From assembly GCF_040712315.1 (NCBI RefSeq), contig NC_134016.1:4503501-4567500 (forward strand): a DNA stretch of 64,000 nt. The letters are read 5' to 3'. This DNA is from Castanea sativa. Taxonomy: Eukaryota > Streptophyta > Magnoliopsida > Fagales > Fagaceae. Shown here in pieces: positions 11,279-21,798 of this stretch (the stretch's first letter is position 1; every line of letters begins with the position of its first letter). Below the pieces are notes generated by a model. That model saw only the letters and a program-made list of their open reading frames with translations, was not told where the DNA came from and made no database searches. A program made the translations under genes and the position numbers.

Positions 11279-13474
11279 ATGGCTTTAGTACTCAACTCCT
11301 TCAACTTTTACTCCCTTCCTTCAATGAGTACTCCGAGATCTCCTAAATTTTCTATTACTTCTACCCTCTTCTCCAACACTAAGTGAGTTTAAACTTCAAA
11401 TTCTCTCCTCTTTTCGCAAGGATAACATTTTTCATAATTACAATGAAAAGATGGATCAATAACTCATTTGAATTGTTGATTTTCATATCATCTATTATAA
11501 TATCTTGATTTATTTTATTTGCTCTTTGAACTTGGTATATATGCATGCACACAAAGTCATAATAATATGATGATGGTCACTTTTTTATTTTATTATAAAA
11601 AAATATCATTTTATTTTTGTTGAGAAACTCAAATAATATCATTTAACTCTTTAGAAATTATAATATATTGATGTCCATTTTTGCATCGTGTAACATACAT
11701 ATATATTACACGATACAAACTTTATAGACTTTTATTATTTATATATCTTGGTACAATTTTTATATTTAAAAAAAAAAAACTGCATTTTCACAAAGCTAAA
11801 AGATAATATATTCCAAATTGACATACATAAACAAGAAATTGTTTTCATATTGCACTTAATTTGACCACGGCTTGTATTTTAGCTTCAACATCCTAACATC
11901 AATTACTTTTGTCTCTGTTTTTGTTGGATTTAGAGTAGCAGAAAAGTCTTTAGGCCATCCTACTGAATTCAATGTCAACAAATCCTATCCCATGCAACCT
12001 AAGAAAGTTGAAACTTTCAAATCTATGGAGAATTGGGCTAAAAACAATATCCTAACTATCCTAAAACCTGTTGAGGAATGTTGGCAACCACAAGATTTTT
12101 TGCCAAATCTTACCTCAGATGGATTTATTGAGCAAGTCCATGAATTAAGGGAGAGAACGAGAGACATTCCGGATGAGTACTTTGTGGCCTTAGTGGGTGA
12201 TATGATCACTGAAGAAGCCCTTCCAACTTACCAAGCTAGAATTAATTCTACTGAAATTTTTCACGATGAAACTGGTGTAGATAACACACCTTGGGCAATT
12301 TGGTCTAGGGCATGGAGTGCAGAAGAAAACAGGCATGGTGATCTTCTTAATAAGTACCTTTTCCTTTCGGGAAGAGTGGACATGAAACAGATTGAGAAGA
12401 CAACTCAGTACTTGATTCGGTCAGGAACGGTGAGTTATGCAACGATATTGATTCTTCGAAAAGTTTAAGTTATAAAACAATATTTTTTATTTTGTGAAAA
12501 CAATCATTAATTTTTACTATCGAATCCTATATATTTTCAAGTTGTAGTTTGAAAAATCAGTTTTAACCCTTTGCTGTTCTATTTATCAAATTTGATTATC
12601 AGTTATCAGATAGGTGCAAAATCAATCAGAACAGTTCCTGGTTTTCAAAATTGCAATAATTTCTTTGACCAACTTTTAATCTCTAACTCATACAATAATT
12701 ACAACTCTCTATAACACTGTCACAAGGAATTTGCATCTCAAACCTAACATTGCTTTTGACGAGTTAAGCGTTGATTTCATGTTACATTTATAAACCCTTC
12801 TTAAGATGTTCCTTATTATACTATTCCCACATGCAGAGCTCTTAAAGTTTGTAGTGTTGGATGGAGATCTTTACTCTTAAAATTTATATGGATTAACTTG
12901 ATGTGAATTTTGCACCTAGGATCTTGGCTTCGGGGATGATCCATACCTTTTAACCATTTACACATCATTCCAAGAACGAGCAACATTTATCTCTCATGGG
13001 AACACAGCCAAGCTGGCCGTGCAACATGGGGACGTAAAGCTTGCCCAAATATGTGGCATAATCGCCTCAGACGAGAAGCGTCATGAAACTGCATATACAA
13101 AAATAGCTGAAAAGCTTTTTGAGCTCGATCCAAATGAAATGGTAATAGCCTTCGCAGACATGATGAAGAGGAAAATCTCAATGCCTGCCCATTTGATGTA
13201 TGATGGCCATGACCATAATCTTTTTGATCACTTTGCTATTGTTGCATCAAGGATTGGGGTCTACACGGCTAGGGACTATAGAGAAATTGTGGAACTTTTG
13301 GTAGCTAAATGGAAGGTAGAGAAGCTAACTGGACTTACAAGTGAGGGACGAAAAGCCCAGGACTATGTATGTAGATTGGCTCAAAGGATGAGCAGGCTAG
13401 AGGAGAGAGCTATAGCAAATGCCCAAAAAGCACCCATCATTCCTTTCAGCTGGATTTCTGGTAGAGTGGTATAG
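11279..13474 (+). CDS. Stearoyl-ACP desaturase, plastid (SAD-A)
   Basis: Soluble plastid acyl-ACP desaturase, which inserts a cis double bond into saturated acyl-ACP using O2 and ferredoxin. Three exons: 11279-11382, 11934-12429, 12920-13474, all with GT-AG borders, giving 384 residues against about 390-396 for the family. The first about 33 residues are Ser/Thr-rich and lack acidic residues, as expected of a transit peptide. The di-iron ligands, numbered by analogy with castor desaturase, are all present: Glu128 (TEEALPTY), Glu166 and His169 (EENRHG), Glu219 (FQERATF), Glu252 and His255 (DEKRHE). Thr222 matches castor Thr199. Residues that line the castor acyl pocket differ: Thr141 for Leu118, Leu202 for Pro179, Leu211 for Gly188, so chain-length preference may differ from 18:0. 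The start is the first ATG after the leader shared with SAD-C. No break is visible, and expression is not known. Confidence 0.93.
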
Positions 13475-14555
13475 CTAGCTTCTTAGATGGGTTCTATTTT
13501 ACTTGCTTTTTTTTTGTGTGAGTATTTAAATATTAAAATAATTGGGTAGGGTGGTTTGAAGCTTAGTTATCTTTATAAGAATTCTCGATCCATACAATGT
13601 CAAATTGCTACAAATGAAATAAACTACCGAAATACGAGGAAAATAAAGTACAAATCGTCTTTAGGTTGACGTGGCAGCTTATCTTACATTACCACATCGG
13701 TTGCTTTGGCAAACTTTTTACATACACTATAGTCCCATTGTAAAAGTCTTTGAGTAGTCAGAGGCTGTGAGTGGTTCACCCAACATGTGAGTGGGGTGGT
13801 CTCAGTAGATATTACCACCTCGACAATTCTCTATATAATCTTCATCTTGCATATATTTATTTGATTACTTGCTATAGTTTGAGGCTGTATTTTTTTTTCT
13901 TTTTTGCTTTTAATTTTTTTAATGATCTTCAATTTGAAATTTAGTGGAAAAGAAGTTTTGGAGCTTTGGTGATGACTTAAATATTGTTAATTACTACATA
14001 TTTAAATACCGATGGTGTGAAAATGATCTAAATTTAACACTTTTATATATATATTAGCCTCTTCACAGATGTGTTGCACGTGTTTTGAGGCTCTTTTTTC
14101 TTTTTTTAAGAACAAACTTTTCATTTACAAAAGGGTAGTTGGGGCTATAGGTGTTGAGAGAAACTCAAATTAAAATTTCAAATTAGAATTCCAATTTTGC
14201 GTCATATGTGCTAAATTATTTATTCTTAAAAAGTTTTATTTTTTAATTTTTAAAATAAAATGTGGGACCACATCATAAATATTCATCCAAGTGAGTTATT
14301 AAGTACAAAAACCAAAGAGTTTAGAATAAATGAATCATAAAAAAAAAAGTTTTTCACAATAATTTATAAAAAAAAATATGAACAAATTACATTTTATACT
14401 TAATAATATCCTTATAAATTTTTTTAAAGAGTTAACAAAATATAAAAATGACTATCAATAATATTTAAATTATATATATATATGAATTATATTATGCATC
14501 TTATTGTATATCTTTAATTGTATCTATGCATATGCATAGAGTTACAAGTTAGTTT
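13475..14555. other. SAD-A 3' flank
   Basis: No gene. The first 700 bases align with the SAD-C 3' flank (27691-28330): the shared AAATTGGGTAGGGTGG-type block, the CATTACCACAT block at about 13690, and CTCGACAATTCTCTATATAATCTTCAT at about 13830. From about 14170 the sequence is AT-rich and not recognised. Confidence 0.6.
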
Positions 14556-14972
14556 TTTAATTGGTGTGATTGCTTAATTATTTAGAAATTATAGAAGATA
14601 TGTAGATACTCTTTTTTGCTAAAGACCTGATAGGCTCGCATGAAGCAAAGCCCAAGCCTTTGGGGCCAATTATCTTTGTTTTATAATATCTTATTTTATC
14701 CTTACACATGACTTAAAGTCATGTACTTTTTTTTTGCTAATGCCCAAAGTCATGTAATTTATTTAATGGGGAAGTAAAGGAGTATGGTATGGAGGGTAAA
14801 AATTGGGTATATGTTGGTTTAAAATGGACCCAAGATATAAAACTTGCAAAGTGAGCTGGTGACACATGAAAAATATAAAGGCCTATGAATAAACCCAAGT
14901 GCTGACAATTTACAGAAAAAAAAAGATACCTTCATTAGTTGCTCTGCCTGACCATATTTAGCCATGAGAAGC
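14556..14972. repeat. SAD intron-1 module, copy 1
   Basis: It aligns with 21013-21350 and 22755-23075 inside intron 1 of SAD-C; the shared words are TTGCTTAATTATTTAGAAATT, AAGCCCAAGCCTTTGGGGCC and GAGTATGGTATGGAGGGTAAA. Here it lies outside any complete gene, downstream of SAD-A, and leads into two broken exon-2 copies. It is cut at GCCATGAGAAGC by the LINE fragment that follows. Confidence 0.75.
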
Positions 14973-15740
14973 TTTTTTTTTTTTTTGGTTAAAATGATAC
15001 TTCATTAAGAAACTAGCCGGCCTCTAAAATAGAGGTTTCAATACAATCATACAACGTCCCAGCCAAATCAAGGCTAAGGAGAAGGGCAACTTCATAAAGG
15101 GGTTAAAGAAAAATGGTAAAATCCTGACTTAGGAGTGCACCCTATCTAGCGAGGGTATCAGCACATTTATTCGCCTCTTTGTAGCAATGCTAAATCCTAA
15201 CTAGGGGAATGCCTTTCAAACAATTCCTACAGTCAACCACCAAAACATCAATACCATTAGGATTATCTAGTTCTTTCTTCATAAGATCAACAACCAATTT
15301 TGAGTCTAGCTCAATTTCTACTACTGGTAGTTTGAGAGAAATACATAAACAGATGCCATTTTGAAGAGCCCAAAGTTCTGCAGCAACACTTGTTGTAGAC
15401 CCGATTGCTCGTGCAAATCCCTTAACCCATTCACCCTTGTCATTCCAAATTAGGCCACCTCCGCCAGCCAGACCGGGGTTCCCCAGTGAAGATCTGTCTG
15501 CATTCAACTTGAACCAGTTAAGAGGAGGGTGGTGCCAACAAATCTGAATTCTTGACTTTGTTCTAATCTGCTTCCCATTGATTCCTAAGTAAATAAATTC
15601 AATTGCTTTGGCCACTACTTCAGCTTTAGGATCCTAATGGGTTTAATGTCTTCCAAAAACAAAATTGTTTCGGTAGAGCCATAGAGTTCATAGAGCGAAG
15701 GGGAAGAGGATACCCCACTCCATTCCCGAAAAGCTACTAG
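14973..15740 (-). mobile_element. 5'-truncated LINE fragment
   Basis: A T run at 14973-14986 marks the poly-A tail of an element lying on the minus strand. The paralogous module at 21350 continues GCCATGAGAAGCATGCC without it, which fixes one edge. The other edge is near 15740, where similarity to the SAD module resumes (AATAAATGATGGATGCAATTGGCATT, as at 22068). It carries an RNase H remnant. Loss of the 5' part is the usual outcome of LINE insertion. Confidence 0.75.
15190..15615 (-). pseudogene. RNase H-like domain of a plant LINE
   Basis: A 141-codon open frame of the RVT_3 class found at the C-terminal end of plant non-LTR polyproteins. Visible landmarks are FKLNADRSS near the first catalytic Asp, then GNPGLAGGGGLIWND, the AAELWALQNG helix with its Glu, and LDSKLVVDLM with the second Asp. 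The first strand usually reads DG; here it is DR. There is no reverse transcriptase or endonuclease nearby, so this is the last piece of a truncated element. Confidence 0.75.
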
Positions 15741-15759
15741 TCTTGGAACTTATTAATAA

Positions 15760-16450
15760 ATGATGGATGCAATTGGCATTGCAGTTCCAAATCACCTCTT
15801 TATTTCTTTTTCTTTTATTTTTTCCTATACGACGCAACTCGTATTGACTTTAATTTATTTGTTTCTCTAGTTACAGTTTTTTTTTTCTTAAACTTCTTTT
15901 TTATAAAGCTAAAAAATAATTGGTACCAAACTGACATACATAAACAAATATATGTTTTCATACTACATTCAATTTGACCATGACTTGCATTTTAGCTTCA
16001 ACGTTCTAAAATTAATTACTTCTCTCAATTTCTTCATTGGATTTAGAGTAGCAGAAAAGTTTTTAGGCCATCCTAGTGAATTCAATGCAAAAAAACCCGT
16101 CCCATGCCATATAAGAAGGTTGAAATTTTCAAATCTATGGAGGATTGGGCTAAAAAGTAAAAACAGTGTCCTAAGTCTCCTAAAACTTGTTAAGGAATGT
16201 TGGCAACCGCAATACTTTTTGCCAGATTCTACTTCAGATAGATTTATTGAGCAAGAATTAACATTTTTTATAATTAGAATGAAAGATGGATCAATAAATC
16301 ATTTGAATTGTTGATTTTCATAAAATATATTATAATATCATGATTTATTACATTTGCACTTCAGACAAGGTATATATGCGTGCATACAAAGTTATAATAA
16401 TATGATCACTTTTATTATATTATTATCGGTATGATTACTTTTATTATCGT
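15760..16450 (+). pseudogene. SAD exon-2 fragment fused to intron-1 sequence, copy 1
   Basis: Intron-like sequence ends in an AG acceptor at 16045-16046. From 16047 to 16255 it encodes a decayed first part of exon 2: VAEKFLGHPSEFN is clear, then a frameshift, then ECWQPQYFLPDSTSD and FIEQ. At GAGCAAG (16249-16255) the exon stops and runs into DNA matching the start of SAD intron 1 (ATTTTTTATAATTAGAATG and onward to about 16430). No catalytic residue is coded. The same join occurs at 22582. Confidence 0.85.
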
Positions 16451-16803
16451 TAGCCTCTATTGGACGTCTAGAAGGAGTTTTGGACTTGAGTTCCTTCTCT
16501 TTTGGGCTTACCCAAAATCAACCCCCTACTAATAAATGATGGATGCACTTGGCATCGTAGTTCAAAATCACCTTTTTTTTTTCGTGACACAACATTTATA
16601 AACTTTTTTTTCTTTATAAAAAAAATTCTTTTTATCTAAGTACAGTTTTTTTAAACAATTACAATTTCAAAAAGCTAAAATTAATTTGTACCAAACTAAT
16701 ATAGATAAACAAACTGTTGTTTTCATAAGTATTTAATTTGACCATGTTTTGCAATTTAGATTCAACATCCTAACATTAATTGCTTCCCTCTTTTTAGATT
16801 TAG

Positions 16804-17288
16804 AGCAGCAGAAATTTAAAGTGTTTAGCCCATCCTAGTGAATTCAATGTGAACAAAGCCCGTCCCATGCTACCTAAGACAGTTGAAATTTTCAAATCTA
16901 TGGAGGATTGGGCTAAAAAAAATGTCCTAACTCTCCTAAAACTTGTTGAGGAATGTTGGCAACCACAAGATTTTTTTGCCAGACCCTACCCCAGATTGAT
17001 TAATTGAGCAAGTCAATGAACTAAGGAAGAGAACAAGAGACATTCCTGACGAGTACTTTGTTGCCTTAGTTGGTGATATGATCACAGAAGATGCCCTTCC
17101 AACTTACCAAGCTTGAATTAACTCCACACCCGGGTGTAGATAACACACCTTGGGCAATTTGGGCTATGGCATGGAGCGCAGAAGAAAATAGGCATGGTGA
17201 TCTTCTCAATAAGTACATTTTCCTTTCTAAAAAAGTGAACATGAAACAAATTGAGAAGACAACTCAATACTTGATTGGGTTAGGATTG
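16804..17288 (+). pseudogene. SAD exon-2 copy, full length but broken
   Basis: An AG acceptor at 16802-16803 is followed by exon-2 sequence ending at 17288 before GTAGGA. It keeps [12 protein letters not shown] and EENRHGDLL, thus the ligand Glu and His residues of this exon. Frameshifts near the start and at the FARP region, a stop just after LPTYQA, and a small deletion before [10 protein letters not shown] destroy the frame. Neither exon 1 nor exon 3 accompanies it. It lies between SAD-A and SAD-C. Confidence 0.88.
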
Positions 17289-17640
17289 GTAGGATATGCA
17301 ACATAAGAATTTCAATACTTTTTTAACTTTTAAAAGTTAATGCATGTATCTTTTTAAGGTGACTAAAACTAACACCTAATTCCATTTACTCATTTTTTCA
17401 CTCACGTTTTTAATGAAAAAAAAAAGTGATTTATTTCTTACACTTGGTGAAACAGGAAAAAAAAGAAAAAAGAAGTTGTTTAGTAAAATAGAAATAATCA
17501 AATAAATATAACTTAAAAAATGAAATTTCTTCAACATTTTTAGTTAAAGAATTAAGTTGAGTTTTAATGTTTTAAGAAATAATTAATTTTTTAATGTTTT
17601 ATATTCTTTTCTAATTTTTCTAAAAAAATGGAGTTATTTT
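17289..17640. other. Junction between exon-2 copies and the next SAD segment
   Basis: AT-rich, no gene. It links the end of the broken exon-2 copy to the point near 17641 where sequence like base 1 of the window begins, so the tandem duplication boundary lies here. Confidence 0.5.
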
Positions 17641-18941
17641 CTTTTCTTGGGTTTGGTGGCAAAAATCTGAAAGACTCTGAAGGGTCACATCTCAGAATAC
17701 TTGCTGATGTAAATTGTAAATTTTAAAAATTGTTGGCTAATTTAGAAGCAATCTCAAAATTTAAAGAAGTAAAGTTCATCTTTTTAGAGGGTAAAATGTA
17801 TTTTGGCTTAGAAAAGGGGAAAAATGCTCATACACCCCTCAATTGAACCATAGGTCTCTCTTCCTCTCACACGGTTCAGCCCTTGGCAATTTGGCAGTTT
17901 AAAGTTCACGCAAGATGCATGTGTATTTTGTTTGTGTTTCAATAGGAGACTAACTAAGGTGTTAATTTGGCAATTGTATAAAGTTCATGGAGGTAAATTG
18001 GTTAAAATAAAAGTTCAAGAGAGTACCATGGGCCACTTCCTTTAAGTCCAGGAGGTTGTATGGACATTTTTCATTTAGAAAAATTATAGAGCATAAACTG
18101 GAAAATCTCCTAACAATGTAGACTTTAAAATGGTCATTACTAGAAGAAGTGAAATGAATAAATTATATGGTAAAAATTAGACACCATACTTTAGGTGCAA
18201 TACATTAGCTTCATTGTTTTTATTCATATACATAATTGCATTGAGTTTAATTATTTTTAAAAATGATGTTATTGTATGTACTTTAATTAATGTAACCGGG
18301 TGTTTAAATTTAATTGAGAACCCAATAACTCTAAAAAAATTGAGAACCTAGCTAATACACTACATCTAAGGGGTATACTGAAGTTCGTTGGAAAACATTA
18401 ATGTTCCATCAATGTTTTTTTTTTTTTTCTTTTTTTGAGATAGATTTTACTTTTTATCTTAATAAACCTAAGATTGGGCTACCTGAAAGGAATGAGTTTT
18501 CCAAAATAAACAATGGAACTTTTTACAGTAACCTTTTTTTTTAATTAAAAAAAAAACTTTTTAAAGTCAATTATCTTAATTGTATGACATCCTTAAGAAG
18601 AAAGAAAAAAAGAAAAAATAAACCTAGTTTCGACCCCATAATAATACACTCTAGTACTTGAGCGTACAGCCGGCATTACACTTATTATTATGGGGGACTT
18701 TTCTTTTGCAAGAAATAACATTGTACGCTAGTACTACGCTAAAATGCCAAATTTTCAACCCATCTTTGTATATAGAGCTTTAATTATGCGGAGCTATACC
18801 TTTTTAAAACCATTCATTTTAAATAAATTCAATGGTTAAAAGTACACTAATGGGCCATCATACTTATAAATATCAGTGATGTAATTCCATTAAATCATTA
18901 AACTCCCTTAAAAGCACTGGCGCGCGGCTCCTAGTTAGAGT
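17641..18941. repeat. Distal 5' part of duplicated SAD segment, copy C
   Basis: Paralogous to 1-1098 and then, without interruption, to 8042-8210. It therefore shows the arrangement before the long-inverted-repeat element inserted; the site is at about 18757. No gene. Confidence 0.75.
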
Positions 18942-19640
18942 CAGGGGATCATAGGACCACCTGGCCTGAAAAAGAAAATCATTACTATATATAAAATTTA
19001 AAAATTTTATGGTTCTTTTACATTAAATAAAATGTGTAATCACCCTAAATTATTTTTAGGTTCAATATTATTAAACTTTAGACAAAGTTTAATAACAAAT
19101 TTGGTTGTAGATTAAGATTACAATTCTACTCAATATTTTTTTTTATTAGATATGAATTTTAACAATTCTACAATTAGATTATATTTTTTTTCTTAATCCT
19201 CCATGCTTGCAAAACTTCAAGAAAATTAAAGATAAATAGATTATGTCATCAATCAAATCTTTAATTTTCAATTTTTGCAGTCTAAAATTATATGCAAAAA
19301 ATAACTTTATGAATTAAATAGTAAATAACATCTGATTGACATAAAACTTGACATGTGTTTTAAGAGTATAAAAAACATACAATTCAATGGTTATATTTTC
19401 AAAATATATAGTCATGCTAATTTGTTTAGTTAAAGTTATAATATTAGGTTATAACTAAGTTTGTAGTCAAAATTTGGTCATTTAAACAATATATCGGGCC
19501 TTTACAAACAAAAAGAAAAATCCAAGTAAAATTTTATTTAACTAAAATTTTGAAAAAGATATAACTTGTAGAATTGTATAATTTAAGTTTCTTAATGACC
19601 ACTATGGAAAACATTTCTAAAGCCACCATTGCTTAAAAGA
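18942..19640. repeat. Dispersed hAT-like remnant, copy 2, in the SAD-C promoter region
   Basis: It starts CAGGGGATCATAGGACC, a hAT-like terminus, and follows the core of copies 1 and 3 (TTAGACAAAGTTTAATAACA, AAATAGTAAATAACATCTGA). It ends about 170 bp before the SAD-C start codon, just after GCCACCATTGC. The right terminus CCCCTG seen in the other copies is missing here. CATTAAACTC occurs on both sides (18895 and 19653), hinting at the split target. Confidence 0.5.
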
Positions 19641-19717
19641 AAGAAAAAATAGTCATTAAACTCTTTTCACATTCCACCACGTCTTCTTATTCTACCCCCT
19701 TTTCTCTCTCATTGATT

Positions 19718-19729
19718 TCTATATATATT
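19718..19729 (+). promoter_or_regulatory. TATA box of SAD-C
   Basis: TCTATATATATTC lies about 90 bp upstream of the SAD-C ATG, between a CT-rich stretch and the leader CATAACAACTAAGTACTAAG that SAD-A shares. It is the short version of the site that in SAD-A is a 67-bp TA tract. Confidence 0.6.
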
Positions 19730-19812
19730 CTTAATTTCATAACAACTAAGTACTAAGTTTCCTCTTTATCTCAGTGTCTGGTGTTTTGGAGCTAGAAGAG
19801 AGGTGAGAAGGC

Positions 19813-21761
19813 ATGGCTTTAATACTCAACTCCTTCAACTTTAACTCCCTTCCTTCAGTACTTGCTCTCCCATCAATGAGATCTCATTTATCTCCAAAGT
19901 TTTCTATGACCTCCACTCACTTCTCCAAAACTAAGTGAGTTTATACTTCAAATTTCTCATCTTTTCACAAGGATTAGCATTTTTCTTAATTAGAATGCAA
20001 GATGGATCAATAACTCATTTGAATTGTTGATTTTCACATCATGTATTATAATATCTTGGTTTAATTTACTTGCTCTTTAAACATGCTATATGAGCACACA
20101 TACAAAGTCACGACGATACTATCTAGGGCAGGCCTGATATAATCTGAGGCCTAAGGCGATGAATTCAAATGGGCCTTTTAAATTTAAATATCAAATAAAT
20201 AAATAAATTTATTTACACTAACCAAACCAAAGTTAATTTTATCAATTTATATTAACTAATATAAGGTTAATTTGATGAATTAATATTAGCTAATCTAATT
20301 ACTTTCATATAAAGAATTAAATATTATAGTTGAGGAATAAAATTTAACAAAAAGAAATGAAAATTTATTATATTTTTACAAAAAAAAAAAAACAAAAAGG
20401 TTTAGTCTATCTTATATATAAGGCAATGCATGATTAAGTAAAATTGTAGTTTAATTTTCAAATTTATATTTGGTGTTAAGAGAGATAGAGATTGTTTGGT
20501 GTGCAGTATTTGGAAGATTAGGTGGTCAATGTTGATGATTTACCATGTAGGATATTGGTTAACAAAAACTAAAATCTCAAGGTATTAAGGAAAATTATTG
20601 CGTAACACATCTACAATATTTTTTTTTTCACATTTTAGGGTTCCAATTTTGTTACGTTTCTATTGGTCTCGTATTTTGGAGTCTTGTTGAAGGTGAGAAA
20701 AAGAAAATGCTAAAGTTACGAAAAAATTTAGTACAAAATGTTCACAATTTGATGTTGCAATGAATGTGAATAATGAATTTCAACAACCTAATTAATGATG
20801 TTGGAATTTTATTTTTATTTTTTATGATTGATGATATATTAATTTATAAGTTTTATGCAGTAAAAGTTGTAATATCACGCTTCACTCATGAGTAAAATAG
20901 TGTGCAATCATTAAAAAAAAAACCTATAATCATAAAATTTGGGCCCTTTTTATAATTGGGGTGAGACCTTTTTTACAAAACGTTAATTAGGGCTTGACCG
21001 ACCCTGATACTCATTGTTTTTTTAATTGGTGTGATTGCTTAATTATTTAGAAATTATAAAATATATGTAGATGCCCTTTTTTGCTAAAGACCCAATAGGC
21101 CTGCACATAGCAAAGCCCAAGCCTTTGGGGCCAATTATCTTTGTTTTGTAACATCTTATTTTATCCTACACAGGACCCAAAGTCATGTACTTTTTTTTAA
21201 TGAGGAAAGTAAAAGAGTATGGTATGGAGGGTAAAGATTGGTTATATGTTGGTTTAAAATGGACCCAAGATACAAAACTTGCAAAGTCAGCTAGTGACAC
21301 ATGAAAAATCTAAAGGCCTATGAACAAACCAAAGTGCTAACTATATTTAGCCATGAGAAGCATGCCCCCTTCATTTAATGCTTTTTAATGAGCTTTAGCC
21401 AATTTATCACATCCTCTAAGTGCCATTTTGGCCTGGAAGGGTTCAGCAAATCAAGGTTAATAAAAACTTTACCCAAATTGTGATTAAACCAGCGCACTCT
21501 TCTATCTAAGTAAAAACAAAATTGAAGTTTTGACCAATTTATTAGGTCCTCTAAGTGCCATTTTCGATGAAAGAGATTTGTTGTCAAAAAAGTTAGTCTT
21601 TCCAACGGCTTTTTGAAGCCGTCGAAAAAGTTTCGTTGTAAATAGCAAATCTTTTTTGTAGTGTAGACCATCTCAAATTGATTACAATGTCTTGCATTAA
21701 TAACCCTTGTAATACCCATCTTACCTAAGACACTTTACTCAAACACTTAAGACATAGTAGT

Positions 21762-21798
<37 letters not shown>

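Noticed and set aside
11985..12209. Minus-strand frames opposite SAD exons (also 12987-13181, 24763-25080, 25061-25279, 27203-27397)
   Set aside because: Mirror frames of the SAD coding exons, repeated at matching places in each paralogue; no independent evidence.
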